Notes: generated by a model from the letters alone, not told the origin. Shown: positions 43,946-52,992, counted from the first letter of the stretch. The stretch is DNA of 64,000 nt from Scandinavium ludwigii_A (GCA_050516505.1 CP191518.1:3596001-3660000), one strand, 5' to 3'. Numbers and translations: made by a program.

Positions 43946-45199
43946 TTACGCACGAATAGTGTCGTCGCCGAAGCCGATCCACTTGTAGGTCGTCAGCGCT
44001 TCGAGGCCCATCGGGCCGCGGGCGTGCAGTTTCTGCGTGCTGACGGCCACTTCCGCACCGAGGCCAAACTGAGCACCGTCGGTGAAGCGTGTGGAGGCGT
44101 TCACATATACCGCCGAGGAGTCGACTTCGTTGATGAAGCGGTCCGCGTTACGCAGCGTACGCGTCAGAATCGCATCGGAGTGTTGCGTCCCGTGTAGTCG
44201 AATATGCGCGATGGCATCGTCCAGGTCATCGACCAGTTTGACGTTCAAATCCAGCGACAAATATTCATCGTCATACTGCTGAACCTGCACCGGAACCACG
44301 CTAGCCGGGCCTTTCTGCAACGTTGCCAGGGCATCAGTGTCGGCATGAAGCGTCACGCCGCTCTCTGCCATCTGTTGGCTTAAAGCAGGTAAGAACGTGT
44401 CGGCAATAGCGCGATTCACCAGCAGCGTTTCCACAGTATTACAAGTGCTCGGACGCTGGGTTTTGGCGTTGACGATAATCCTCAGTGCCGGGTCAAACTC
44501 AGCGGTGTCATCCACGTAGATATGGCACACGCCAATGCCACCGGTGATCACCGGGATCGTCGACTGCTCGCGGCACAGCTTGTGCAGGCCCGCGCCGCCA
44601 CGTGGGATCAGCATGTCGATGTATTTGTCCATGCGCAGCATTTCATTGACCAGCGCACGATCCGGGCTTTCGATTGCCTGCACTGCCCCCGCAGGGATCC
44701 CGCACTCTTCCAGCGCTTTCTGGATGACTTTCACCGTCGCAGCGTTGGTACGCCATGTTTCTTTCCCGCCGCGCAGAATAGCGGCGTTACCGGTTTTCAG
44801 GCACAGCGAGGCCACGTCGACCGTGACGTTCGGCCGGGCTTCATAAATCACACCCACGACGCCCAGCGGCACGCGGCGACGTTCTATGCGCAGGCCGCTG
44901 TCGAGCAGCCCGCCGTCAATCACCTGCCCGACCGGGTCGGCGAGTTTGCATACCTGACGCACGTCATCGGCGATGCTTTTCAGGCGAGCGGGATTCAGCG
45001 CCAGGCGGTCAAGAAGCGCTTCGCTCAGACCATTAGCCCGCGCATCATCAAGATCCTGTGCGTTAGCACTGAGAATCATGTCGCTTTGCACTTCCAGATA
45101 ATCAGCAATCTTTTCCAGAACCTGATTTTTTTCACGTCCGGACAGCTGCGCCAGTTTGTACGAGGCTGCTTTGGCCGCTATGCCCATTTGTTCCAGCAT
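43946..45199 (-). CDS. proA: Glutamate-5-semialdehyde dehydrogenase ProA
   Basis: 417 residues, as in E. coli. Second enzyme of proline synthesis, reducing gamma-glutamyl phosphate with NADPH. The catalytic cysteine lies in KTQRPSTCNTVETLLV near 255, the cofactor loop in LRGGKET near 145 and the C terminus ends LGAEVAVSTQKLHARGPMGLEALTTYKW. Downstream of proB with 10 bases between, one operon. thrW follows on the same strand. Confidence 0.97.
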   Translation of the reverse strand: MLEQMGIAAKAASYKLAQLSGREKNQVLEKIADYLEVQSDMILSANAQDLDDARANGLSEALLDRLALNPARLKSIADDVRQVCKLADPVGQVIDGGLLDSGLRIERRRVPLGVVGVIYEARPNVTVDVASLCLKTGNAAILRGGKETWRTNAATVKVIQKALEECGIPAGAVQAIESPDRALVNEMLRMDKYIDMLIPRGGAGLHKLCREQSTIPVITGGIGVCHIYVDDTAEFDPALRIIVNAKTQRPSTCNTVETLLVNRAIADTFLPALSQQMAESGVTLHADTDALATLQKGPASVVPVQVQQYDDEYLSLDLNVKLVDDLDDAIAHIRLHGTQHSDAILTRTLRNADRFINEVDSSAVYVNASTRFTDGAQFGLGAEVAVSTQKLHARGPMGLEALTTYKWIGFGDDTIRA

Positions 45200-45209
45200 T
45201 GAAGGCTCC

Positions 45210-46313
45210 TTAACGGGTAATCATGTCGTCGCGATGGACGGCAACCGGGCCGTACTCGTAGCCGAGAATGGCGTCGATTTGCTGCGAATGTTGTCCGGCA
45301 ATCCGGCGCAGCGCATCGCTGTTGTAGCGGGTGACGCCGTGCGCGATATCGCGACCATCGAGAGTACGAATACGGATCACTTCACCACGGGAGAAGTTAC
45401 CTGTCACGCTTTTAATTCCTTTTGGAAGCAATGAACTCCCTCTTTCCAGAATTGCGGAAACAGCGCCTTCATCCACGGTGATTTCCCCGGCTGGCGGTGC
45501 GCCAAAGATCCAGCGCTTGCGCGTTTCGAGCGGTGAAGTCTGGGCGTGGAACCGGGTGCCAACAGCGACCCCTTCCATCACGTCACCAATCACGCCCGGA
45601 CGGCTGCCCGCCGCGATGATGGTGTCGATTCCGGCGCGGCAGGCGACGTCAGCGGCCTGTAGTTTGGTGCCCATTCCGCCGGTGCCGAGGCCAGAAACGC
45701 TGTCGCCGGCAATCGAGCGCAGCGCGTCGTCAATGCCATGCACGTCCTGAATCAGTTCGGCCTGTGGGTTAGTGCGCGGGTCGGCGGTGAACAGCCCTTG
45801 CTGGTCGGTCAACAGCAGCAGTTTGTCGGCTCCGGCAAGGATTGCCGCCAGCGCAGACAGGTTGTCGTTATCGCCCACTTTAATTTCAGCGGTGGCGACG
45901 GCGTCGTTTTCGTTGATAACCGGCACGATGTGGTTGTCGAGCAGCGCACGCAGCGTGTCGCGGGCGTTGAGGAAACGCTCTCTGTCTTCCATGTCGGCGC
46001 GGGTCAGTAACATCTGGCCGACATGAATACCGTAAATCGAGAAAAGCTGTTCCCAGAGCTGGATCAAACGGCTTTGGCCGACCGCAGCCAGCAGCTGTTT
46101 AGAGGCGATAGTGGCAGGCAGTTCCGGGTAGCCGAGGTGTTCACGCCCGGCGGCAATCGCGCCCGACGTCACAATCACAATCCGATGTCCTGCGGCATGC
46201 AGTTGCGCGCACTGACGCACTAATTCCACGATATGGGCGCGATTAAGGCGGCGCGACCCCCCGGTTAAAACACTGGTACCCAGTTTGATGACCAGCGTCT
46301 GGCTGTCACTCAT
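45210..46313 (-). CDS. proB: Glutamate 5-kinase ProB
   Basis: 367 residues, as in E. coli: amino-acid kinase domain (VIKLGTSVLTGG near 8-19, GTGGMGTKLQAADVA near 212) and a C-terminal PUA domain (about 275-355). First, proline-inhibited step of proline synthesis. Start at 46313 (MSDSQTLVIKLG); the 52 codons open upstream run into the phoE regulatory region and are not family sequence. Confidence 0.97.
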   Translation of the reverse strand: MSDSQTLVIKLGTSVLTGGSRRLNRAHIVELVRQCAQLHAAGHRIVIVTSGAIAAGREHLGYPELPATIASKQLLAAVGQSRLIQLWEQLFSIYGIHVGQMLLTRADMEDRERFLNARDTLRALLDNHIVPVINENDAVATAEIKVGDNDNLSALAAILAGADKLLLLTDQQGLFTADPRTNPQAELIQDVHGIDDALRSIAGDSVSGLGTGGMGTKLQAADVACRAGIDTIIAAGSRPGVIGDVMEGVAVGTRFHAQTSPLETRKRWIFGAPPAGEITVDEGAVSAILERGSSLLPKGIKSVTGNFSRGEVIRIRTLDGRDIAHGVTRYNSDALRRIAGQHSQQIDAILGYEYGPVAVHRDDMITR

Positions 46314-46435
46314 GATTCTCTGCCATTCAATGTGTACGAAAAGGACGTTGTAACAGGACTCAGGCCGCTTGCCAACTCCCTGAGCGGGTTGCAAGGCACT
46401 TTGTTGCGCGGGATCAGGAAGCGTAGCGGCAGATA

Positions 46436-46453
46436 ATGGCACTTTTATGACAG
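46436..46453 (-). promoter_or_regulatory. Pho box facing proB (inverted upstream element)
   Basis: On the minus strand CTGTCATAAAAGTGCCAT has two heptamers, CTGTCAT and GTGCCAT, spaced by AAAA. It lies 37 bases upstream of the phoE Pho box and points the other way. In E. coli an upstream element needed for full phoE expression has been described; this may be its counterpart. Confidence 0.6.
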
Positions 46454-46490
46454 AAACACCCAAACACAATTATTTAAAACTATTCTTACT

Positions 46491-46508
46491 TTGTCATAAA
46501 ACTTTCAT
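46491..46508 (+). promoter_or_regulatory. Pho box of the phoE-locus porin gene
   Basis: TTGTCATAAAACTTTCAT: heptamers TTGTCAT and CTTTCAT spaced by AAAA, close to the CTGTCAT-N4-CTGTCAT consensus. A TTACAA ten bases downstream (46518-46523) is placed correctly for a -10 hexamer, since in Pho promoters the box replaces the -35. The ATG is at 46589. Confidence 0.85.
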
Positions 46509-46588
46509 TTCCCCGCGTTACAACCCTTCCTGTTTTTTAAATCTGGCAAGTTCCTAAATTTAAGCGCGTATATTAATCAGGGTTAAAA

Positions 46589-47686
46589 ATGAAAAAGACC
46601 ACATTGGCATTGATGGTACTGGGCGTAATGTCTTCCACCGCAGCACAGTCCGCCGAAATTTATAATAAAGACGGTAATAAACTGGATCTTTATGGTCGCG
46701 TTAAAGCTGAACATTATATGAGCGACAACGACGCGGTAGACGGCGACCAGTCTTATATTCGTCTGGGCTTTAAAGGTCAGACTCAAATTAACGATCAGCT
46801 GACTGGTTTTGGTCAGTGGGAATATCAGGTTGCGGCGAACAAAGTGGAAGGCGACCCGGCGACCACCAAAACGCGTCTGGCCTTTGCCGGTCTGAAAGCC
46901 GGTGATATCGGTTCTTTCGACTATGGTCGTAACTACGGCGTACTGTACAACGTCGCGGCGTATACGGATATGATCCCCGAGTTCGGTGATGACTCCTTCG
47001 TCAAAACCGATAACTTCATGACCGGACGTGCGAATGGCCTGGCAACCTACCGCAACAACAATTTCTTCGGTCTGGTTGACGGCCTGAAACTGGCATTGCA
47101 GTACCAGGGCAAGAACGAAAACGACGGCCGCGCAGCCAGCAAAGCCAACGGTGACGGCTTCGGTACCTCCCTGAGCTATGACTTCGGCGATTCCGGTTTC
47201 ACCCTCGGTGCCGCCTATTCTAACTCCAACCGTACCCTGACTCAGCAGGACAGCACCTTCGGTAAAGGGACTGACGCTGAAGCCTGGACCACCGGCTTTA
47301 AATACGATGCTAACAGCGTATATCTGGCAGCCATTTATGCCGAAACCCGCAACATGACCCCAATTTCCGGCACCGCGTCCATTGGCGGTGTGGATACGAA
47401 AGTCAGCGGCTTCGCGAATAAAAACCAGGCATTAGAACTCGTCGCACAATATCAGTTTGATTTCGGTTTGCGCCCATCCATTGGTTATATACAGTCTAAA
47501 GGTAAGGATATTGACGGCGTAGGTGATGCGGACCTGGTGAAATATATCGACGTGGCAGCCACCTATTACTTCAATAAAAACATGTCAGCGTTTGTTGATT
47601 ATAAAATCAACCAACTGAACGATGATAATAAACTCGCGCTGAATAACGACGACGTGGTAGCACTGGGTCTGGTTTACCAGTTCTAA
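46589..47686 (+). CDS. phoE: Outer-membrane porin at the phoE locus, with OmpC/OmpF-like eyelet
   Basis: 365 residues: signal peptide about 1-21, then a mature 16-strand trimeric porin barrel starting AEIYNKDGNKLDLYG and ending in YQF. Position between proB and crl and the Pho box upstream fit phoE. The mature protein aligns without gaps to E. coli PhoE through position 126; there, Lys125, on the inward loop L3 and linked to PhoE's preference for anions, is Gly (TDNFMTGRANG). The neighbouring stretch (FGQWEYQ, NYGVLYNVAAYTDMIPEFG, FFGLVDGLKLALQYQGKNEN) looks more OmpC/OmpF-like, while other parts are PhoE-like. It may be a converted or lineage-specific phoE. The gene name rests on locus and regulation. 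Confidence 0.85.
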   Translation: MKKTTLALMVLGVMSSTAAQSAEIYNKDGNKLDLYGRVKAEHYMSDNDAVDGDQSYIRLGFKGQTQINDQLTGFGQWEYQVAANKVEGDPATTKTRLAFAGLKAGDIGSFDYGRNYGVLYNVAAYTDMIPEFGDDSFVKTDNFMTGRANGLATYRNNNFFGLVDGLKLALQYQGKNENDGRAASKANGDGFGTSLSYDFGDSGFTLGAAYSNSNRTLTQQDSTFGKGTDAEAWTTGFKYDANSVYLAAIYAETRNMTPISGTASIGGVDTKVSGFANKNQALELVAQYQFDFGLRPSIGYIQSKGKDIDGVGDADLVKYIDVAATYYFNKNMSAFVDYKINQLNDDNKLALNNDDVVALGLVYQF

Positions 47687-47697
47687 TCCCACAAAAT

Positions 47698-47734
47698 TAA
47701 AAGGCCCCTCAACGTTGAGGGGCCTTTTTTATTT
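47698..47734. terminator. Bidirectional terminator between phoE and crl
   Basis: AAAAGGCCCCTCAA and TTGAGGGGCCTTTT form a long stem around CG, followed by TTATTT. It lies between convergent genes and can act both ways. Confidence 0.9.
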
Positions 47735-47749
47735 CTTTTACGAAATAGT

Positions 47750-48148
47750 TTATGCCGACAATCTCACCGGCTGTTCCACATCTTCCGCAGGCTCGAGCGC
47801 CAGGTCGAACGTTTTCAGCAGGTCGCGCGCTCGGGCGTGGAAATCACGCAGAGTCTGCTCCAGTCTGTCGGTGACTTCAGTGTCTTTGATGGCCGTTGCC
47901 TGCCAGTTGCCGTGTTTATCGAACAGGCCAAACTGATAGCTGTAAGTGAAACGCGTTTCCTGCGCTTCCATTTCCAGCCACCAGCCCCAAAACTCACGGA
48001 CTTCCGGGGCCGGTTTAACATTGACGCATACGGCCAGGCAATCGAAAAAGAAGCGATTATCCTCACACTGCTCTGCCCGGATGTAGGGGCCAAGGGCAGT
48101 GAATTTCTTGATCAGTTTACTCTTCGGGTGTCCACTCGGTAACGTCAT
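47750..48148 (-). CDS. crl: Sigma factor-binding protein Crl
   Basis: 132 residues (E. coli 133). Crl binds sigma-S and helps it join core RNA polymerase, raising curli and stationary-phase gene expression. Conserved core CVNVKPAPEVREFWGWWLEM near 42-62 contains the sigma-contact region. Position between phoE and frsA as in E. coli. Confidence 0.95.
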   Translation of the reverse strand: MTLPSGHPKSKLIKKFTALGPYIRAEQCEDNRFFFDCLAVCVNVKPAPEVREFWGWWLEMEAQETRFTYSYQFGLFDKHGNWQATAIKDTEVTDRLEQTLRDFHARARDLLKTFDLALEPAEDVEQPVRLSA

Positions 48149-48205
48149 TGCTGTCTCCTTTAGTGATGCAACTGTTTTACCAAATCAATAGAATTTAGCA
48201 ATCTA

Positions 48206-49450
48206 TTAACCAATTCTATGATTGATCCACGTGGCAATTTCTTTCAAGGCTTTGTCAAAATTGCGATACACCGGCTTAAACGGGATCTGCATCAACTTGC
48301 CATCAGCAGATGACGAGGTGATTAAACGGGACTCTTCTTCCGGGCTGAATGGATCGTTTTGCCAGTAGCCAGACAGCATTGGCGTTGGGCAGCGACGGCC
48401 CAGCAACCCCTGCGTTTTCAGCGAGTAACGATTAAGCTCTACGCGTAGCGCATCGTCAGAGGCATCATGCATGCCCAGTCGCGAGGCCAGCACATCGAGA
48501 TACATTTCCGGGACGTTTTCCTGGCGCTGCGGGTCGCTGAGCAGGTGATGGACCACCGGGCCGAGACAGGCCACCGCTTTCAGACGCGGTGATTCAAGAT
48601 ACGCCAGACGCACCGCCACGTTCGCTCCGAAGCGGAAACCAAACGCCGCCACGCGAGTGTGATCGACCCAGGGAATGTTCGGCAGCGATTTCAAAACCTG
48701 CTGATGCAGGAAGCTGGAATCCTGGGTCAGCTTCCATTTGGACGAGAAACCAATCGACGGCATGTCCAGGGTCAGCATCGCAATCCCCAGCGGGGCTAAG
48801 TATTTTTCAAACAGGCTGTAGTTGTCGCTTTGTAGCGCGTCCAGCCCGCCGCACATCAGCACCGTCGGGAACGGTCCTTCGCCAGGCGGCATGTGCAGGA
48901 AAGCTGTCACGGGAGCGCCGCCGGGGATCGTAAACTCCAGCTCACGCAGAGAGCCCGGCAAACGCTGGGCTGCTTCTTCATAGGCCCGATTCGCCAGCGC
49001 CTGCGCCTGTTCAGCGAGGTCATCGCCTTTCAGATGTGGGTACGCGGCGATGCTGTAGAGATTGGAGGCATGCAGCCAGTGGCGGCCACTTAACGCGTCG
49101 TCAGGTTCCTGACACGCTTTCTGCTGCCAGAGCATCGCCTGTTTCGACCATTCATAAATCCAGTTGCCGCCGCGGTAGCCGACCACCGTGTCATAGAGGT
49201 CCTCGTCGGTACGCTCTGAGGTGCTCATCACGATACGCGCCTGTACGTCGAGAATTTCCTGCGGCGAGACGCCACGCCAGATCCACATCAGGCGGTTCAC
49301 CATCCGGTACCAGTGAGGAACGTTTTTTCCGTCCAGCGCGGATTGCACCGCAGAATCGGCGCCATGATGGAAGCGACGCACCAGCGTCGAGGTTTCAGGG
49401 TGCTTGAAACGCGGTTTAAAGAGAACTTCGCTGAGATTGGCTTCTGGCAT
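48206..49450 (-). CDS. frsA: Esterase FrsA (fermentation-respiration switch protein)
   Basis: 414 residues, same as E. coli FrsA. Alpha/beta-hydrolase fold, with VLMCGGLDALQSD (oxyanion region) near 191-203 and a modified nucleophile elbow AAFGFRFGANVA near 268-279, in which the usual serine is absent (Phe-Arg-Phe-Gly). FrsA binds EIIA-Glc and affects the balance of fermentation and respiration; esterase activity has also been reported. Follows gpt on the same strand after a terminator. Confidence 0.95.
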   Translation of the reverse strand: MPEANLSEVLFKPRFKHPETSTLVRRFHHGADSAVQSALDGKNVPHWYRMVNRLMWIWRGVSPQEILDVQARIVMSTSERTDEDLYDTVVGYRGGNWIYEWSKQAMLWQQKACQEPDDALSGRHWLHASNLYSIAAYPHLKGDDLAEQAQALANRAYEEAAQRLPGSLRELEFTIPGGAPVTAFLHMPPGEGPFPTVLMCGGLDALQSDNYSLFEKYLAPLGIAMLTLDMPSIGFSSKWKLTQDSSFLHQQVLKSLPNIPWVDHTRVAAFGFRFGANVAVRLAYLESPRLKAVACLGPVVHHLLSDPQRQENVPEMYLDVLASRLGMHDASDDALRVELNRYSLKTQGLLGRRCPTPMLSGYWQNDPFSPEEESRLITSSSADGKLMQIPFKPVYRNFDKALKEIATWINHRIG

Positions 49451-49510
49451 CGCATAGACTCCATAAATACGACATGAGGTCTATTGTACCTCGCCGGGCG
49501 CCAAAAAGAA

Positions 49511-49534
49511 CAACGCCCGGTATACCGGGCGTTG
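49511..49534 (-). terminator. Terminator after gpt
   Basis: A perfect 24-base palindrome with arms CAACGCCCGGTA / TACCGGGCGTTG. On the minus strand it is followed by TTCTTTTTGG, so it ends gpt transcription before frsA. Confidence 0.75.
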
Positions 49535-49591
49535 AAAAGAACAGTAAATCAGATATCCGAGGATTTCAGTTTACAGGAAGGCTAAGGATGT

Positions 49592-50050
49592 TTAGCGGCC
49601 TGAAATAGGTGGGATAAACGCCACGCCCATATCCCAGGGCTGTTCAATCCAGGTATCCTGCGGAATATCAATCACGTAGTCATCAACCAGCGGCTGACCC
49701 GCCGGCTTGGCGAAGATAGTGACGAAATGCGCTTTCGGGTACATTTCACGGATAGCCACTGCGGTGCCGCCGGTGTCGACCAGATCGTCAATCACGATAA
49801 AGCCTTCGCCGTCGCCTTCCGCACGTTTGAGGACTTTCAGCTCGCGCTGGTTGTCGTGGTCGTAGCTGGAAATGCAGACGGTGTCCACATGACGAATACC
49901 CAGTTCACGGGCCAGCAGAGCGCCTGGTACCAGACCTCCACGACTCACGGCAATAATGCCTTTCCACTGTTCGGAGGGCATCAGGCGCGCGGCCAGTTTG
50001 CGGGCATGGATCTGCAACATGTCCCAGGTAACGATGTATTTTTCGCTCAT
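49592..50050 (-). CDS. gpt: Xanthine phosphoribosyltransferase Gpt
   Basis: 152 residues, same as E. coli. Salvages xanthine and guanine to nucleotides with PRPP. The PRPP-binding loop VIDDLVDTGGTA is near 85-96. Start MSEKYIVTWDMLQ at 50050; the long open frame upstream is non-coding. Divergent from pepD. Confidence 0.97.
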   Translation of the reverse strand: MSEKYIVTWDMLQIHARKLAARLMPSEQWKGIIAVSRGGLVPGALLARELGIRHVDTVCISSYDHDNQRELKVLKRAEGDGEGFIVIDDLVDTGGTAVAIREMYPKAHFVTIFAKPAGQPLVDDYVIDIPQDTWIEQPWDMGVAFIPPISGR

Positions 50051-50307
50051 GTGATTGTATCCCAGCCTATAAATCGGCTTAAAAAATGTTCGGGGTGATT
50101 CCAGGTTGCGCGAGATTATAGAGATCTGACGCGCTAAAAACCAGTGTTTAACGGCCTCGCCGGGAGTTTTTACGCGCGACGTACTACCAGAGAAGGCAGA
50201 AAGTGGTATTCTCAACGGCATCTCGCAAGTCAGGTCACATGCCTGTTTGTCATTGCTAACCCATTACCTGTAAGCCACTTTTACAGGAAGCCGTAAGGAG
50301 ACTTACC

Positions 50308-51765
50308 GTGTCTGAACTGTCTCAATTATCCCCGCAGCCGCTGTGGGATATTTTCGCCAAAATCTGCTCGATTCCGCACCCTTCTTATCACGAAGAACAG
50401 CTCGCCGAACACATCATGGGCTGGGCGAAGGAAAAAGGTCTGCACGCAGAACGTGATCAGGTGGGTAATATCCTGATTCGTAAAGCTGCCACGGCGGGCA
50501 TGGAAAACCGTAAAGCGGTTGTCATGCAGGCGCACCTCGATATGGTGCCGCAGAAAAACAACGATACCGTGCATGACTTCACCAAAGATCCTATTCAGCC
50601 GTACATTGACGGCGAGTGGATTAAAGCGCGCGGCACCACGCTGGGTGCGGATAACGGCATCGGGATGGCATCTGCATTGGCCGTCCTGGCTGACGACAGC
50701 GTTGAACATGGCCCGCTGGAAGTGCTGCTGACCATGACTGAAGAAGCGGGCATGGATGGCGCCTTTGGCCTTCAGGCTAACTGGCTGCAGGCCGATATCC
50801 TGATCAACACCGACTCTGAAGAAGAAGGTGAGATCTACATGGGTTGCGCGGGCGGTATCGATTTCATCACCACCCTGCCGCTGACTCGCGAAGCGATCCC
50901 TGCTGGCTTCCAGAGCTTTAAGCTGACGCTGAAAGGCCTGAAAGGCGGCCACTCTGGCGGCGATATCCATCTGGGTCTCGGCAATGCCAACAAACTGCTG
51001 GCGCGCTTCCTGGCTGGCCATGCGTCTGAGCTGGACCTGCGTCTGGTTGATTTCAATGGCGGCACCCTGCGTAACGCTATTCCGCGTGAAGCCTTCGCCA
51101 CCGTTGCTGTTCCGGCTGACCAAGCACAGACTCTGAAAGCGCTGGCCGACGAGTTCATGGCTATTCTGAAAAACGAACTGGCTGCGAAAGAGAAGAACCT
51201 GACCGTGGTTCTGGAAGCCGTCACCGCGGATAAAAACGCCCTGAGCGAAAAATCCCGCGACAGCTTCATTCAGTTGCTGAATGCGACTCCGAACGGCGTT
51301 ATCCGTAACTCCGACGTGGCGAAAGGCGTGGTTGAAACTTCCCTGAACGTGGGCGTGGTCTCCATGCACGACGACAACGTGGAAATCATCTGCCTGATTC
51401 GTTCCCTGATCGACAGCGGCAAAGACTACGTGGTTAGCATGCTGGAGTCTCTGGGCAAAATGGCTGGGGCACAGACCGCACCGAAAGGCGGCTACCCAGG
51501 CTGGCAGCCGGATGCAAACTCTCCGGTTATGCACCTGGTGCGTGAAACCTATCAGCGTCTGTTCGATAAAACACCGAACATCCAGGTTATCCACGCGGGT
51601 CTGGAATGTGGTCTGTTTAAAAAGCCATACCCAGATATGGACATGGTTTCCATTGGGCCGACCATCACCGGGCCACACTCGCCGGATGAGCAGGTTCATA
51701 TTGAAAGCGTGGGCCAGTACTGGACCCTGCTGACCGAACTGCTGAAAGCCATTCCAGCGAAGTAA
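50308..51765 (+). CDS. pepD: Aminoacyl-histidine dipeptidase PepD
   Basis: 485 residues, same as E. coli. M20-family cytosolic zinc dipeptidase (carnosinase-like). Metal ligands lie in MQAHLDMVP near 75-83 (His), LGADNGIG near 115-122 (Asp) and TEEAGMDG near 148-155 (Glu), with a later Asp in NTDSEEEGE and His in the IGPTITGPHSPDE segment near 455. A GTAAGGAG site precedes a start beginning VSEL (GTG) or the same codon read as Met. REP elements and a terminator follow. Confidence 0.97.
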   Translation: MSELSQLSPQPLWDIFAKICSIPHPSYHEEQLAEHIMGWAKEKGLHAERDQVGNILIRKAATAGMENRKAVVMQAHLDMVPQKNNDTVHDFTKDPIQPYIDGEWIKARGTTLGADNGIGMASALAVLADDSVEHGPLEVLLTMTEEAGMDGAFGLQANWLQADILINTDSEEEGEIYMGCAGGIDFITTLPLTREAIPAGFQSFKLTLKGLKGGHSGGDIHLGLGNANKLLARFLAGHASELDLRLVDFNGGTLRNAIPREAFATVAVPADQAQTLKALADEFMAILKNELAAKEKNLTVVLEAVTADKNALSEKSRDSFIQLLNATPNGVIRNSDVAKGVVETSLNVGVVSMHDDNVEIICLIRSLIDSGKDYVVSMLESLGKMAGAQTAPKGGYPGWQPDANSPVMHLVRETYQRLFDKTPNIQVIHAGLECGLFKKPYPDMDMVSIGPTITGPHSPDEQVHIESVGQYWTLLTELLKAIPAK

Positions 51766-51776
51766 GCCGTAGTGGG

Positions 51777-51889
51777 TGCCCGGCGGCGTAAGCTTGTCGG
51801 GCCTACAGCTGAATTAAGTAGGCGCGATTAGCGTAACGCCACCGGAAATGCAGAATTAAGTAGGCCCGGTAAGCGCTGCGCTATCGGGC
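51777..51889. repeat. REP/BIME cluster between pepD and dinB
   Basis: Three REP-like units: GCCCGGCGGCGTAAGCTTGT (from 51778) ending GGGCCTACA; a degenerate unit GTAGGCGCGATTAGCGTAAC (51819-51844); and GTAGGCCCGGTAAGCGCTGC (51860-51889) ending ATCGGGC. The first and last are in opposite orientation. A short direct repeat, AATTAAGTAGGC, precedes units two and three. Confidence 0.8.
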
Positions 51890-51919
51890 AAAAAAAGCTT
51901 CCTTCGGGAAGCTTTTTTT
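51890..51919. terminator. Bidirectional terminator between pepD and dinB
   Basis: Seven A, then GCTTCC-TTC-GGGAAGC (UUCG-type loop) and seven T, a symmetrical terminator serving both convergent genes. Confidence 0.92.
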
Positions 51920-51933
51920 ATGGGTTCCGGAAA

Positions 51934-52992
51934 TTACAATCCCAGCACCAACTGTCGTTCAAGCTGCGGGTCCAGCAGGGTAACGTGCAGGCCCACCAGT
52001 CGGACGCCCCGCTCTCCACGTCGCTCATGCCAGGTTTTATACGCCGTGGCGATCAAATCATCCTGGTTCAACTTCGGCCAGACGTGCTCCTGTGTGGTCT
52101 GCTGGAAATCATTAAACTTGAGCTTCACCCCCTGACGCGCAATCAGCAGGTCAGGTTTCACCTTCGCCAGCCGACGCTCCAGTTCAGGGTAAAGCTGACC
52201 GGTGATTATCGCCTCGCAGTCGGCCCATTCATGAATATCCTCCGCCAGCGTACGCTCCACGCCTATCGATTTGCGCAGACGCTCACTGTTGACGTCGCGT
52301 TCATCAATACCGTTGCTGCGCTCCCACAACACCCGCCCAAATTTACCAAAACGTTTGAGCAGCGTCGCCAGGTCCGCGTGCTGCACGTCCTCACAGGTGC
52401 GCAGCCCCATACCTTCGAGTTTAGATGCCGAGACTTTCCCCACGCCGGGAATTTTGGCGAGCGAAAGCGTCTTGAGAAACGCAGGCACTTCATCAGGCGT
52501 AATGACGTACTGGCCGTTGGGCTTGTTAAGGTCTGAGGCGATTTTGGCGAGAAATTTTACCGGAGCAACACCCGCCGAGGCGGTGAGATTCAGCTCACGA
52601 TGAATGGTCTGGCGGATCTCCTGCGCCATCAGCGTGGCCGACCCCTGACAGTGCAGGCTATCGGTGACGTCGAGGTAGGCTTCATCGAGGGAAAGCGGTT
52701 CAATCAGTGAAGTGTAGCGCGAGAAAATTTCACGAATATGCACCGAGGCTTCTTTGTAGGCATCAAAGCGGCCGGGCAACAGCGTCAGGTGCGGACAGAG
52801 TTTGAGCGCCATTCCGGTTGGCATGGCGCTACGAACGCCAAACGTACGCGCGGGATAGTTAGCAGTACTTATCACGCCGCGGCGTTCACGGCTGCCGCCA
52901 ATGGCGATGGGGATGTCGCGCAGGGCTGGATTATCCCGCATTTCAACGGCGGCAAAAAAGCAGTCCATATCAACGTGAATAATTTTGCGCAT
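51934..52992 (-). CDS. dinB: DNA polymerase IV DinB
   Basis: 352 residues (E. coli 351). Y-family translesion polymerase. Catalytic acids lie in HVDMDCFFAAVE (D8) and SLDEAYLDV (D103-E104); the steric-gate Phe follows in CFFAAVE. The C terminus QLVLGL is the beta-clamp-binding motif. In E. coli it is LexA-repressed. A CTGT...ACAG-like element (ACTGTGTAAGTATACAGT, 53011-53028) just upstream resembles a LexA box. The E. coli downstream genes yafNOP are not present. Confidence 0.96.
   Translation of the reverse strand: MRKIIHVDMDCFFAAVEMRDNPALRDIPIAIGGSRERRGVISTANYPARTFGVRSAMPTGMALKLCPHLTLLPGRFDAYKEASVHIREIFSRYTSLIEPLSLDEAYLDVTDSLHCQGSATLMAQEIRQTIHRELNLTASAGVAPVKFLAKIASDLNKPNGQYVITPDEVPAFLKTLSLAKIPGVGKVSASKLEGMGLRTCEDVQHADLATLLKRFGKFGRVLWERSNGIDERDVNSERLRKSIGVERTLAEDIHEWADCEAIITGQLYPELERRLAKVKPDLLIARQGVKLKFNDFQQTTQEHVWPKLNQDDLIATAYKTWHERRGERGVRLVGLHVTLLDPQLERQLVLGL

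Noticed and set aside
50326..51699. Long antisense frame of 457 codons inside pepD
   Set aside because: It mirrors the codon pattern of pepD, as expected in GC-rich coding DNA; the sense strand encodes a clear enzyme.
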